Shown here: piece by piece, positions 23,335-32,500 of the stretch
Numbering within the stretch: the stretch's first letter is position 1
Layout of the letters: every line of letters begins with the position of its first letter
Assembly (NCBI GenBank): GCA_946616285.1
Contig: CAMOIT010000006.1
Coordinates: 1 to 40,121, forward strand
Source: an uncultured Bacteroidales bacterium
GTDB lineage: Bacteria > Bacteroidota > Bacteroidia > Bacteroidales > UBA932
Reading direction: 5' to 3'
Length of the DNA: 40,121 nt
Made by a program: the position numbers and the translations under genes
The notes under the pieces: generated by a model
What the model was told of the DNA's origin: nothing
The model's input: only the letters and a program-made list of their open reading frames with translations
The model's database searches: none

Positions 23335-25442
23335 ACTATAGTTTTTGTTAAAGTGAATATATTCTTATCTTTTCTGCGGCTATAGGAAACGCTGTCCATC
23401 AGTTTCTTCGTAAGATGAACACCCAAACCTCCGATGGGCCGGTTCTGGGCATCAAGAGTAGTGTCGGCCGCCAGAACTGCCGTAGGGTCGAAGGGAACGC
23501 CGCAGTCAATTATAGTAAAGCGAACCTCTCGATGGTTACTGTCGGCATTGATGGTAACAGTACCGGCCTCATCGTCGGGGTATGCATAATTCATCACGTT
23601 AACCACCGCTTCCTCCACCGCAAGACGAATCTCTGCCTGGAGCCTGTGATCCAGCTGAAGTTTCTCGCAGAATGTCTTTATAAAGTTCCCAAGCAGAGTA
23701 ACATCAGCTGTATCGGTGGTAAGGGTAATAGTGTCACGCAGACAATCTCCGGCGTCGAACTTGAACAGCAGCATGGCCAGATCGTCGCTTTGAGGTGCTT
23801 CACCTGCAAAATGGTGAGCAGCCCTGCTCAAGGTTTCAACAATCGTGCGGGGAGTAGAATCAGGTGACGAAATGCAGGTCCTGAGCGTATGCTCAACCCT
23901 GTCACGCCCAAATTCCTTTCGCTGCAAATTCTTAGCCTCGGTAAGGCCGTCTGTATAGAGGAAAAGGCCGGAGCCGGGGGTGAGGGTGAAAGTCTCCTCG
24001 GGGAACTGCATGTCAGGGAAAACGCCAAGCGGAAGGTTGGACTTCAGGGGCACCATTGAGGCCCCTGACGAGCTTAGCAGGAAGGGTTTGTCGTGGCCGG
24101 CATTGGCAATGCGGAGCTCGCCCGTATACAGGTCCAGGCATCCAGCCTGGAAAGTAACGAACATGCTGCTGTAATTCCCTCGGCAAATCTGGTCGTTGAG
24201 TATGAACAACACTTTGGACATGTCGTCATATCTCATGGACGTAACACGGAAAAGCGAATGAGCCATCGACATGAGCATGGCGGCGGGGACGCCTTTCCCG
24301 CTTACGTCTCCCATGCAGAAAAGGAGTTTACCATCCCTGATATAAAAGTCAAACAGGTCTCCACCTACCTCAAGGGCCGGTTCCAGAGAGCCATGAATGA
24401 AAGGCGGGAACTTGTCCGGAATCATTTCCTGCTGGATTTCTCTGGCAACCGAAAGTTCGCCGCTGATGCGCGCCTGTTCGGCCGTTGTGTCACGCAGCTT
24501 CTTTTCGTTGCGGGCAAAACGCTCGATCATGAAAAAGAGAATCAGAAGACCCAGCAAAACCAGCACCATCTGCTGATTGCGCATTTTACGCATTGGAGCC
24601 ATGACTACATCCATGTGGTATACATGAACAACCTGCCAGAAAGGGTCCCTATCCATAACGATGGAGCGAAGGGTCAGGCGCTTGTCGGCCGAGACGCTGC
24701 GTCCTTCGGAAATCATTTGCATAGCCGAATTGACTTCCTCTGGAGAAGTTTTGTCAGAGGGGGGGGCTGCGACCAGTTTACCATCTTGTGCAAGCAGCAT
24801 GAGAAATGAATGTTTCTGCCGCTGAGGGGTGTTCAGGGTGTCTCCCAGCCAGGAAACATCCATGTCCAGGCCACACACTCCGGCCAGTTCTCCGGATTCG
24901 TCAAAAACCGGACAGGAGTAGGTGATAAGGGTTGACGTCTTGTTCTCCGATTCATAAACATAAGGGTCCGACCAGCTTGGGGTACGTGTTTCCACAACTT
25001 TCCGGTAGGCAGGATTATCGAAATAATTATGCTGCGGGCTTCCAAGTTGCTCATAAACATAACCATCCCCTTTTTTGTAGACATAAGGCTCATAGTAAAG
25101 CCCTTTGGAAGAGTAGTAATCGGGTTCGAAGGAAAGGCAGCCGCCTACTATGTTCGGATTGTCGTCTATGGTGTACTGCAGAGCAAGATATACGTCGTCC
25201 GGTCGCTTCAGGCTATGACGCAAATCATGCAAGTTCTCACGCATGGTGGTTTCCGTAATTTCCAGCAGATGAGCCACTTTATCGGCCGTAGCACCCATGG
25301 CAATGCGCGAGCGGGTGGTCATGCCTTGATCCATTATGCGACGGATTCTCTGATATTGTATAATGGAGATGACCTCCACCAGAATGGCGGCGATAACAAC
25401 AATCCCAACGCGGGAAAGCCAGGATTTCTGCGTAATTTTCAT
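23331..25442 (-). CDS. Sensor SpoIIE/PP2C phosphatase fused to an RsbW-like ATPase
   Basis: A 703-residue inner-membrane signalling protein. Membrane helices at about 12-31 and 291-309 enclose a periplasmic Cache-type sensor domain (about 35-285). The cytoplasmic PP2C-type phosphatase is at about 335-562, with metal-binding motifs EVGGDLFDF, GDVSGKGVPAAML, YTDGLTEA and QSDDLAML. The C-terminal GHKL ATPase domain is at about 575-703: N-box EEAVVNVMNYAYP, then DCGVPFDP and GGLGVHLTKKLMD. This joins RsbU-like phosphatase and RsbW-like kinase in one chain, so it could both phosphorylate and dephosphorylate the STAS protein that follows. It leads the operon STAS-ybeY-mnmG. A TATCTTTG -7 motif lies four bases before its ATG. 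Confidence 0.93.
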   Translation of the reverse strand: MKITQKSWLSRVGIVVIAAILVEVISIIQYQRIRRIMDQGMTTRSRIAMGATADKVAHLLEITETTMRENLHDLRHSLKRPDDVYLALQYTIDDNPNIVGGCLSFEPDYYSSKGLYYEPYVYKKGDGYVYEQLGSPQHNYFDNPAYRKVVETRTPSWSDPYVYESENKTSTLITYSCPVFDESGELAGVCGLDMDVSWLGDTLNTPQRQKHSFLMLLAQDGKLVAAPPSDKTSPEEVNSAMQMISEGRSVSADKRLTLRSIVMDRDPFWQVVHVYHMDVVMAPMRKMRNQQMVLVLLGLLILFFMIERFARNEKKLRDTTAEQARISGELSVAREIQQEMIPDKFPPFIHGSLEPALEVGGDLFDFYIRDGKLLFCMGDVSGKGVPAAMLMSMAHSLFRVTSMRYDDMSKVLFILNDQICRGNYSSMFVTFQAGCLDLYTGELRIANAGHDKPFLLSSSGASMVPLKSNLPLGVFPDMQFPEETFTLTPGSGLFLYTDGLTEAKNLQRKEFGRDRVEHTLRTCISSPDSTPRTIVETLSRAAHHFAGEAPQSDDLAMLLFKFDAGDCLRDTITLTTDTADVTLLGNFIKTFCEKLQLDHRLQAEIRLAVEEAVVNVMNYAYPDDEAGTVTINADSNHREVRFTIIDCGVPFDPTAVLAADTTLDAQNRPIGGLGVHLTKKLMDSVSYSRRKDKNIFTLTKTIV

Positions 25443-25446
25443 GCTT

Positions 25447-25482
25447 CAAAGATACATATTTCGGACGAAAATTCTAAATTTG
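25447..25482. promoter_or_regulatory. Divergent -7 promoter motifs for the SpoIIE operon and hflX
   Basis: Minus strand TATCTTTG (25454-25447) ends four bases before the SpoIIE-gene ATG. Plus strand TAAATTTG (25475-25482) ends 20 bases before the hflX ATG. Neither has a clear TTTG at the usual -33 distance, so confidence is limited. Confidence 0.42.
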
Positions 25483-25502
25483 TAAGAATTAAACTACGGA
25501 GA

Positions 25503-26687
25503 ATGAGTGAATTTAAAACCAATAAAGCCGTTTTTGTGGGCGTAATCCTGGAGAAAGGAGGGGAGAGGAAGGTACAGGAATACCTTGAGGAACTTAAATT
25601 TCTGGCCGAAACAGCCGGCGCGGAAGGGGACAAATTCTTCACCCAGCGCCTGGACAGGCCGGACAAGGCAACGTACATCGGCCCGGGAAAACTGGAAGAG
25701 ATAAAGCAGTACTGCCTGGATAACGAGATAGAGTACGTCATTTTCGACGACGAACTCACCGGTATGCAGCAGCGAAACATCGAAAAGGTTATTGCCTGTT
25801 CCGATGTTATCGACCGTACAAGCCTTATACTGGAGATTTTCGCCCAAAGGGCCAAGACATCATACGCCAAGATGCAGGTGGAACTGGCGCATTACAACTA
25901 TATGCTCCCGCGTCTTGCGGGCATGTGGACCCATCTGGAGCGCCAGAGGGGCGGCATGGGCACCCGAGGCGGCATGGGCGAAACCCAGATAGAAATAGAC
26001 CGGCGAATCGTGAAGCAGCGCATATCCAAGCTTAAGGAAGACCTGAAGAAGGTGGATAAACAGATGGCAACGCAGAGGAGCAATAGGGGAGCGCTGGTTC
26101 GCCTGGCCCTTGTCGGATACACAAACGTAGGGAAGAGCACGCTGATGAACCTCCTTGCAAAGTCGGACGTATTTGCCGAAAACAAACTCTTCGCCACTCT
26201 GGATACGACAGTCCGTAAAGTAGTCATCGAAAACGTACCTTTCCTGCTAAGCGACACGGTAGGCTTCATCCGCAAGCTTCCCACCCAGCTGGTGGAAGCT
26301 TTCAAAAGCACCCTGGACGAAGTCCGAGAGGCCGATGTCCTGGTGCACGTGGTTGATATTTCGCACCCCGACTTCGAGGAACAAATGGCAGTAGTGGAAC
26401 AGACATTAAGGGACATAAATGCCTCAAACAAGCCGGTGTACGTGGTTTTCAACAAAGTGGACGCCTACACCTACGAACCCTACGACGAATTCTCACTCAC
26501 ACCCAAACAGCCCATAAACCGTACGCTGGAAGAGCTGAAGAACAGCTGGATTGCAGAGGAAAAGACACCTTGTATATTTATATCCGCGCGCGAGAAGATA
26601 GGGATAGAAAAGCTTCGAAACGACCTTTATAAAATAGTGGCCGAAATCCACGCGGGCCGCTATCCGTTCAACAATTTCCTGTGGTAA
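25503..26687 (+). CDS. hflX: Ribosome-associated GTPase HflX
   Basis: A 394-residue GTPase that splits or rescues ribosomes under stress. The start is taken as MSEFKTNKAVFVGVI; the track ORF extends 158 codons back across the divergent SpoIIE gene. The HflX N-terminal domain (KATYIGPGKLEEI, FDDELTGMQQRNIE, VIDRTSLILEIFAQRAKT), the coiled linker with GGMGTRGGMGETQIEIDRR, and the G domain follow in order. G motifs: GYTNVGKST (G1), DTVGFIRKLP (G3), NKVD (G4), and SARE as the G5-like motif. It is a single gene with a -7 motif 20 bases upstream. No terminator is obvious after the stop. Confidence 0.97.
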   Translation: MSEFKTNKAVFVGVILEKGGERKVQEYLEELKFLAETAGAEGDKFFTQRLDRPDKATYIGPGKLEEIKQYCLDNEIEYVIFDDELTGMQQRNIEKVIACSDVIDRTSLILEIFAQRAKTSYAKMQVELAHYNYMLPRLAGMWTHLERQRGGMGTRGGMGETQIEIDRRIVKQRISKLKEDLKKVDKQMATQRSNRGALVRLALVGYTNVGKSTLMNLLAKSDVFAENKLFATLDTTVRKVVIENVPFLLSDTVGFIRKLPTQLVEAFKSTLDEVREADVLVHVVDISHPDFEEQMAVVEQTLRDINASNKPVYVVFNKVDAYTYEPYDEFSLTPKQPINRTLEELKNSWIAEEKTPCIFISAREKIGIEKLRNDLYKIVAEIHAGRYPFNNFLW

Positions 26688-26738
26688 ATCGGCCCCCCAG
26701 GCCCCCTACATTTGCATTTTTAAAATTATTTTCACAAA

Positions 26739-26776
26739 TTTGCAAGGAATACCCGCTTTTTGGCGGACTATATTTG
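26739..26776 (+). promoter_or_regulatory. Likely promoter of the second SusCD locus
   Basis: TATATTTG (26769-26776) is a perfect -7 box. The nearest TTTG (26739-26742) is 26 bases upstream, longer than the usual 17-23. A small hairpin (CCGC...GCGG) lies just before the -7 box. The leader to the start codon is about 60 bases. No other feature is seen in 26688-26835. Confidence 0.5.
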
Positions 26777-26841
26777 TTTTACCTACACAAGAAAAAAGGT
26801 AATCAGTATCAATATTTATGTTTAATTAATTTTTCATGCTT

Positions 26842-29800
26842 ATGAAAAAAATCAGTTTGTTCCTGATGTGCGTCCTTGCCACCATCTCGGTGGGACTGAA
26901 CGCGCAGAACATCACCGTGAAGGGAACTGTGTCTGATGCATCCACCGGCGAAGGCATCGCCTATGCAGGTGTGATTGTGAAAGGTGGAAACACCCTCACC
27001 GGCACAACCTCCGATGAAACCGGTGCCTACGAGATCACCGTCTCCAAGAATGCAGTTCTGGTGTTCTCCTCCATCGGCTACAAAGACCTGGAAGTTCCCG
27101 TTCAGGGCAGGGCAGTCGTAGACGTCGCCCTCACCGCCGACAACGAAATGCTTGACGAAACCATCGTTGTGGCTTATGGTACCGCAAGGAAGTCCTCATT
27201 CACCGGTTCCGCATCAATGGTAGACGCCGAAAAGCTGGAAAACCGTTCCGTCTCCAACGTCTCCAACGCACTCCAGGGTGCTGTTGCCGGTGTTCAGACC
27301 GTTTCCAGCAGCGGTACTCCCGGTTCCGGATCCAGCATCATCATCCGCGGTATCGGCTCCATCTCCTCCAGCCAGAGCCCTCTGATCGTGGTTGACGGCG
27401 TTCCTTACGAAGGTTCCCTCAACTCCATCGCCACCCAGGACATCGAGTCCATGACCGTCCTCAAGGACGCTGCCGCAAACTCCATGTACGGTGCACGTGG
27501 TTCCAACGGTGTCATCATCATCACCACCAAGGGCGCCAAGACCGGACGCGCTGTGGTCAACTTCGAAGGCAAAGTCGGTTTCAACACCCGCGCCGTTCCC
27601 AACTACGACGTAATCACCGACACCGGCGAATACTACGAGATGATGTGGGAAGCCTATCGTAACAGCCTCCTTTCGGAATACTCCTATCCCGAAGCCAACC
27701 AGATCGCTTCCGAAACCCTCATCTCTGACGTTCTCGTATACAATAAATACAGGTACGTAGAAGATAACAACATCATCGATCCCCTTACCGGAAAGATTAC
27801 CACCCACGCCCGCAACGCTTCCTACAAATGGAACGACAACTGGATCACCGATCCTTACCGCAACGGCCTCCGTCAGGAATACAACATCAACGTATCCGGC
27901 GGTAACGGCGGCACCCAGGCCTACGCTTCCCTCGGTTACCTTAACGACAAGGGTTATGTAGTAGGTTCCGGCTTCGACCGTTTCTCCGGCCGCGTTAAAG
28001 TGGACCAGAAGATTGGCAAGAGCATCAAGATCGGAGGTAACCTCTCCTACGCTCACACCAGGATGGACCAGTTCAACGACAACGTGAGCACCAACTATTC
28101 CAACATCTTCATGTTCTCCCAGAGCATCGGTCCCATCTATCCTATCTATCTGTACGACGAAAACGGCAACAGGGTAAAGGACGCCAAGGGTAACGACAAA
28201 TACGACTTCGGCGACACCGACGGTCACGCTCGTCCTTATGGTTCTACCGCAAACCCTTACGCACAGGCCAAGGAAAGTATCTATAAAAACGAAGTTGACG
28301 TAGTTACTTCACGCGCATTCTTCGAGTGGAAGTTCCTGAAGGACTTCACCTTCACCGCAAACGTGGCATACGATGTGTTCAACAGTAACAACACTGCGTT
28401 CATGACTCCTATCGGCGGTGATGCTTACAATGTAGGCGGACGCGGCGAAAAGGAAACCAACTTCTATCACGCCCTCAACGCCAACCAGCTCCTCAACTGG
28501 AGCCACAAGTTCGGCCGTCACGAAGTAAGCGCCCTCCTCGGTCACGAAACCAAGTCCGACAAGTCCTCAACCCTGTACGGACACATGACCAAGTACTCCC
28601 TATACACCAATCCCGAATTTGCCAATGCAGCAGAGTATCAGAATCTCACCAGCTACACTTCGGCATACGCACTGGAAGGTTACTTCTTCAAAGGCGAATA
28701 CAACTTCGCAGACCGTTACTACCTCACCGCTTCCATCCGTCGCGACGGTTCCTCCAGGTTCTCCGCACAGAACCGCTGGGGTACCTTCTGGGCAGTGGGT
28801 GCATCCTGGCGTATAAAGGAAGAGGCCTTCATGAAGGACATCGACTGGATCGACAACCTCAAACTCAAGGCCAGCTACGGTACCCAGGGTAACGATAGCG
28901 TAGGTTATGCTCACAACTATACAGACCTCTACGAAGTAAACCGCATTGACGGCGAAGCCGCATTCGTCAAGGTTCTCCGCGGCAACCCCGACCTCACATG
29001 GGAGAAGTCCAACAACCTTAACATCGGTCTGGAATCTTCCTTCCTGAACCGCATCACCTTCAACTTCGACTTCTTCATCAAGGAAACCAAGGACCTCCTC
29101 TATGCATCTCCCCTTGCCCCTTCAGAGGGTAACCCTGCATACATCTACAGGAACGAGATGGACATGAAGAACACCGGTTTCGAAATTGAACTCGCAGCCG
29201 ACATAATCAAGACCAACAACATCCGCTGGAACGTGAGCGTCAACGGCACCCACTACAAGAACCAGCTCACCAAGCTCCCTGTTTCCAAGCCCGCTTCGGA
29301 ATTCCCCAACGGCTATCAGGCAGGTAACTACTGGCGTCAGCTCGGCGGCAGCCTCTATGACTGGTACACCTACGACTATGCAGGCGTAGATCCCACCAAC
29401 GGTAAGCCCCTGTTCAACGTATGGGAGTTCGAAAAGGATAAAAACGGTAACGAAACTTCCAACTACGTCCAGAAGATGGTCAAGGACGCCGAAGGCAACA
29501 TGGTTCCCCTCCAGTACAACGAGTACTCCAAGGCAGGCCAGTACCGCACCGGCAAGTCGGCCATTCCTGACTTCGTAGGCGGTCTTTCCACCACCTTCGA
29601 GGCCTATGGCTTCGACCTCTCCCTGCAGGCATCCTACCAGCTTGGCGGTTGGGTAATGGACAGCTACTATCAGGCTCTCATGAGTGCCGGTGACAAGGGC
29701 CACAACTTCCACAAGGACATGTTCGCCCGCTGGACTCCCGCCCACACCGACACCAACATTCCGGCTCTCAACTACGAAAACCAGAATGCATCCCCTCAGG

Positions 29801-30045
29801 GTACATTCTTCCTCACCAGCGCTTCTTACTTCAGCCTTAACAACGTAACTCTTGGCTACACCCTTCCCAAGAACCTCACGAAGCGCATTCACATCGACAA
29901 ACTCCGCATCTTCGTCACCGGTGACAATGTGTGGATGACTACCCACAGAAAGGGTCTGGATCCCCGTCAGAGCTTCTCCGGCGAAACAGGCTACGTATAC
30001 TCTGCACTGGCAACATATGCAGGCGGTATCCAACTCACTTTCTAA
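26842..30045 (+). CDS. SusC/RagA family TonB-dependent transporter (no STN domain)
   Basis: A 1067-residue receptor; the start MKKISLFLMCVLATISVG is preferred over a Met two codons earlier. Order: signal peptide (cleavage near LNAQ), carboxypeptidase-regulatory-like domain (KGTVSDASTGEGIAYAGVIV, about 25-100), TonB-box/plug (ETIVVAYGTARKSSFTGSAS, SPLIVVDGVPYEG, DAAANSMYGARGSNGVIIITT) and a long beta-barrel ending GGIQLTF. It has no STN domain, so it is a plain importer, unlike the first locus. The SusD gene follows after 31 bases. Codon choice is strikingly uniform (AAC, ATC, CTC, TCC, GGT), which suggests strong expression. The M16 peptidase downstream and the RagA similarity make peptides a possible substrate (inference). 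Confidence 0.95.
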   Translation: MKKISLFLMCVLATISVGLNAQNITVKGTVSDASTGEGIAYAGVIVKGGNTLTGTTSDETGAYEITVSKNAVLVFSSIGYKDLEVPVQGRAVVDVALTADNEMLDETIVVAYGTARKSSFTGSASMVDAEKLENRSVSNVSNALQGAVAGVQTVSSSGTPGSGSSIIIRGIGSISSSQSPLIVVDGVPYEGSLNSIATQDIESMTVLKDAAANSMYGARGSNGVIIITTKGAKTGRAVVNFEGKVGFNTRAVPNYDVITDTGEYYEMMWEAYRNSLLSEYSYPEANQIASETLISDVLVYNKYRYVEDNNIIDPLTGKITTHARNASYKWNDNWITDPYRNGLRQEYNINVSGGNGGTQAYASLGYLNDKGYVVGSGFDRFSGRVKVDQKIGKSIKIGGNLSYAHTRMDQFNDNVSTNYSNIFMFSQSIGPIYPIYLYDENGNRVKDAKGNDKYDFGDTDGHARPYGSTANPYAQAKESIYKNEVDVVTSRAFFEWKFLKDFTFTANVAYDVFNSNNTAFMTPIGGDAYNVGGRGEKETNFYHALNANQLLNWSHKFGRHEVSALLGHETKSDKSSTLYGHMTKYSLYTNPEFANAAEYQNLTSYTSAYALEGYFFKGEYNFADRYYLTASIRRDGSSRFSAQNRWGTFWAVGASWRIKEEAFMKDIDWIDNLKLKASYGTQGNDSVGYAHNYTDLYEVNRIDGEAAFVKVLRGNPDLTWEKSNNLNIGLESSFLNRITFNFDFFIKETKDLLYASPLAPSEGNPAYIYRNEMDMKNTGFEIELAADIIKTNNIRWNVSVNGTHYKNQLTKLPVSKPASEFPNGYQAGNYWRQLGGSLYDWYTYDYAGVDPTNGKPLFNVWEFEKDKNGNETSNYVQKMVKDAEGNMVPLQYNEYSKAGQYRTGKSAIPDFVGGLSTTFEAYGFDLSLQASYQLGGWVMDSYYQALMSAGDKGHNFHKDMFARWTPAHTDTNIPALNYENQNASPQGTFFLTSASYFSLNNVTLGYTLPKNLTKRIHIDKLRIFVTGDNVWMTTHRKGLDPRQSFSGETGYVYSALATYAGGIQLTF

Positions 30046-30076
30046 TCCGATACTAATCTGTTAAATTGCAAGTACT

Positions 30077-31594
30077 ATGAAATTCATCAAATATATTGCT
30101 GTTTCTCTGCTCGCAGCCGGAATCCTTTCCTCCTGCGCAAAGGAATTTCTTGATACTGAGTACACAAGGTATCTTGGCTCCGAGGAAGCCGCAGAAGCCG
30201 CAGGTGAAAACCCCGACGTTTTCCTTAACGGTATGTGGTCCTTCATGTCCGGAGCGGGCGATATTTCAACCGCTCACGACTGCTTCAACTTCATGGCTAT
30301 CTTGATGATGTCCAACGTTGAGGCCCAGGATATGGCTCTTGCCTCCTCCCACTACTTCATCTACGACTATCAGTTCGACTATCGTGCCCAGCAGTACATA
30401 AAGACCCGCCTTATCTGGAGTGTTTTCTACTCCCTGATCGACAAAGCCAACGCCGTTATCACCCTCTATCCCGACGGTGGTAAGACCGCGGGCGAAAAAG
30501 CCCTGTACGGTCAGGCACTTGCAGTTCGCGGTATGTCCTACTACTATCTGGTCCTTCACTATCAGCACGTAGTTGACGCCAGCGGCAAACCCAACCTGAA
30601 CGCCCCCGCAGTTCCTATCATCTACAACGCCATCGACGGTAAGACTGAGGCCGAAATGGAGGCTGCCAAGGGCCGCAACACTGTTGCCGACATTTACGCA
30701 GTTATCGAGAAAGACCTCGAAGGTGCCGTCAAGGCCCTCGGCGAAGCCCGCGAAGATGGATTTGTCCGTGGCAACAAGAACTACATCGACGTAGACGTTG
30801 CAAACGGTCTCCTTGCCCGATACTACCTCCTGAGCCAGCAGTGGCAGAAAGCCGCCGATGCAGCTCACGCAGCTCACCAGAACTACACCATCATGTCTTC
30901 TGACGAGATCATGGACGGCTTCATGAATGTTGCCAATCACGAATGGATGTGGGGCTTCAACCACACCACCGAGACCAGCACCATCTATGCTTCCTTCTTC
31001 TCGCACATCTCCAGCTACGGTCCCGGTTACGGCGGAGCTGTCGGTTGCGTAAAGATGATCGACGCACAACTGTACTCCTATATCCCCGACACCGACGCCC
31101 GTCGCGCCTGGTGGAGCGGCCCTCAGGGAGACGCCTCCCAGCCCACCGCTGCCGCAAAGAAAGCCTATGCCAACCACAAGTTCGGTTACGAATCCGACTG
31201 GGCCATGGACTATATTTACATGCGTGCATCCGAAATGGTTCTCATCGAGGCCGAAGCTTACGCTCACCTTGGTGACGGTGCAAAGGCCGCTACCGTGCTC
31301 AAGGAACTCATGAGCCAGCGCCAGCCCGACTGGAACGAATCCTCCGTACTGGTAGAAGATGTCTATCTGCAGCGCCGTATCGAACTCTGGGGAGAAGGCT
31401 TCTCCTACTTCGACCTCAAGCGCCTGAACCTTGGCATCGACCGCGGATATCAGGGCACCAACCACCTTGCAGGCTGCCGTTTCGCCGTGAAACCCCAGAG
31501 CGCCTGGTGGCTGTATCAGATTCCTCTGTCCGAGCTTAACGAGAATTCCCATATCTCCAGCGACGACCAGAATCCTCTTGACGACGAGGAGTAA
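30077..31594 (+). CDS. SusD/RagB family outer-membrane lipoprotein
   Basis: A 505-residue SusD/RagB protein with a lipobox (ILSSC, Cys20). Family landmarks: AVRGMSYYYLVLHYQHV in the N-terminal half, YMRASEMVLIEAEAYAHLGD in the TPR-like region, and the C-terminal RRIELWGEGFSYFDLKRL and YQIPLSELN. It would form the substrate-binding lid on the SusC channel coded directly upstream and shares that gene's regular, C-ending codon use. There is no overlap, and the spacing is 31 bases. The substrate is not directly readable. Confidence 0.95.
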   Translation: MKFIKYIAVSLLAAGILSSCAKEFLDTEYTRYLGSEEAAEAAGENPDVFLNGMWSFMSGAGDISTAHDCFNFMAILMMSNVEAQDMALASSHYFIYDYQFDYRAQQYIKTRLIWSVFYSLIDKANAVITLYPDGGKTAGEKALYGQALAVRGMSYYYLVLHYQHVVDASGKPNLNAPAVPIIYNAIDGKTEAEMEAAKGRNTVADIYAVIEKDLEGAVKALGEAREDGFVRGNKNYIDVDVANGLLARYYLLSQQWQKAADAAHAAHQNYTIMSSDEIMDGFMNVANHEWMWGFNHTTETSTIYASFFSHISSYGPGYGGAVGCVKMIDAQLYSYIPDTDARRAWWSGPQGDASQPTAAAKKAYANHKFGYESDWAMDYIYMRASEMVLIEAEAYAHLGDGAKAATVLKELMSQRQPDWNESSVLVEDVYLQRRIELWGEGFSYFDLKRLNLGIDRGYQGTNHLAGCRFAVKPQSAWWLYQIPLSELNENSHISSDDQNPLDDEE

Positions 31595-31629
31595 TGGAAT
31601 TAAGTTCAAACAACTAAAAGTAAATTGTC

Positions 31630-32445
31630 ATGAAAAGAATACTTAACGCAATTCTTGGACTTACCATTGCTTTCGCATCGCTCACATCGTGCTTCAAAGT
31701 AATGGGCGACAAAGCGTCGTACGATGCCCAGTTTGCCGTGGACGCCCCAAAGGTAACCCTTGACATCACCGATATCAAGTTCAATAAGGCAACCGCAACT
31801 TTCGGTGTATACGACAGCGTGGACCTTGCACATCAGACCGGTATTATGTTCTCCGAAACCGAAGATTTCGCTGAATACGAGACTATCATTTCAGATGCAG
31901 CAGGAAAACCTGTATTGATTTCAGGACTTCTGCCCTTAAGCACTTACTTCGTACGCGCTTTCGTATACGGTAAGGGTGGTCAGGTGGCATATTCCGATAT
32001 TAAGAAATTCACCACCGCCGATTCTCCCGAATTCCCTCTTGCCGGTAACTACACTGCAACGGACTACAAACTGAACACCTCTACCTATACATTTGCACAG
32101 GACGGTGATTCCTACGATGTGGTTATTACCGTTAGCGGCAATGACGTAGAAATCTTCAACCTCTGGGGCGGCGAAGAGACCATCACCGGTACCTATGATA
32201 CCGCTACACACATCATAGCTGTTCCTACCTTCCAGCTGATACTGCTTCACCCCGACTACGGCCAGGTTGTCGCAGCAGCCTTAAAGGCCGACCTGAGCGA
32301 CTATGACGATTATGTTTATTTCGAATTTGCACCTAAGGGCGGTACTATTGAGACCTCATTGTACCAGGCACTCGTTCCCGCTCTGGGCGCCGGATTCGGA
32401 ATCTACGCAACGGAGATGATTCACGAAGAACTCCCCGAAGAGTAA
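31630..32445 (+). CDS. SusCD-associated surface lipoprotein
   Basis: A 271-residue lipoprotein with a lipobox (ASLTSC, Cys21). Residues about 40-130 look like an Ig/fibronectin-III-like domain (KVTLDITDIKFNKATATFGV, then LPLSTYFVRAFVYG, the typical last strands of such folds). The C-terminal half (about 135-271) is beta-rich (ITGTYDTATHIIAVP) with no catalytic motif. The place after SusD is that of a surface binding protein. It starts 35 bases after the SusD stop. A hairpin with a T run directly follows the stop, so the SusCD-lipoprotein transcript may end here. Confidence 0.78.
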   Translation: MKRILNAILGLTIAFASLTSCFKVMGDKASYDAQFAVDAPKVTLDITDIKFNKATATFGVYDSVDLAHQTGIMFSETEDFAEYETIISDAAGKPVLISGLLPLSTYFVRAFVYGKGGQVAYSDIKKFTTADSPEFPLAGNYTATDYKLNTSTYTFAQDGDSYDVVITVSGNDVEIFNLWGGEETITGTYDTATHIIAVPTFQLILLHPDYGQVVAAALKADLSDYDDYVYFEFAPKGGTIETSLYQALVPALGAGFGIYATEMIHEELPEE

Positions 32446-32458
32446 TAATTTAATGAAT

Positions 32459-32490
32459 AAGGTGATCAAATTTTGGTCACCTTATTTTTT
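32459..32490 (+). terminator. Hairpin with T run after the SusCD-lipoprotein operon
   Basis: AAGGTGATC and GGTCACCTT pair (one G-U) around AAATTTT, followed by ATTTTTT. It ends ten bases before the M16 peptidase start, so it is either a leaky terminator/attenuator or the peptidase has a promoter that is not obvious. Confidence 0.75.
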
Positions 32491-32500
32491 CCTTAAGCTT

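Noticed and set aside
25029-25502. N-terminal extension of hflX in the ORF track
   Set aside because: It runs antisense through the SpoIIE gene; the HflX family sequence starts at MSEFKTNKAVF.
20735-26687. Replication origin inside the window
   Set aside because: parS-like sites and the switch in gene direction are suggestive, but there is no dnaA, parAB, DnaA-box cluster or AT-rich unwinding stretch, and base skew by eye follows coding strand rather than giving a clear origin signal.
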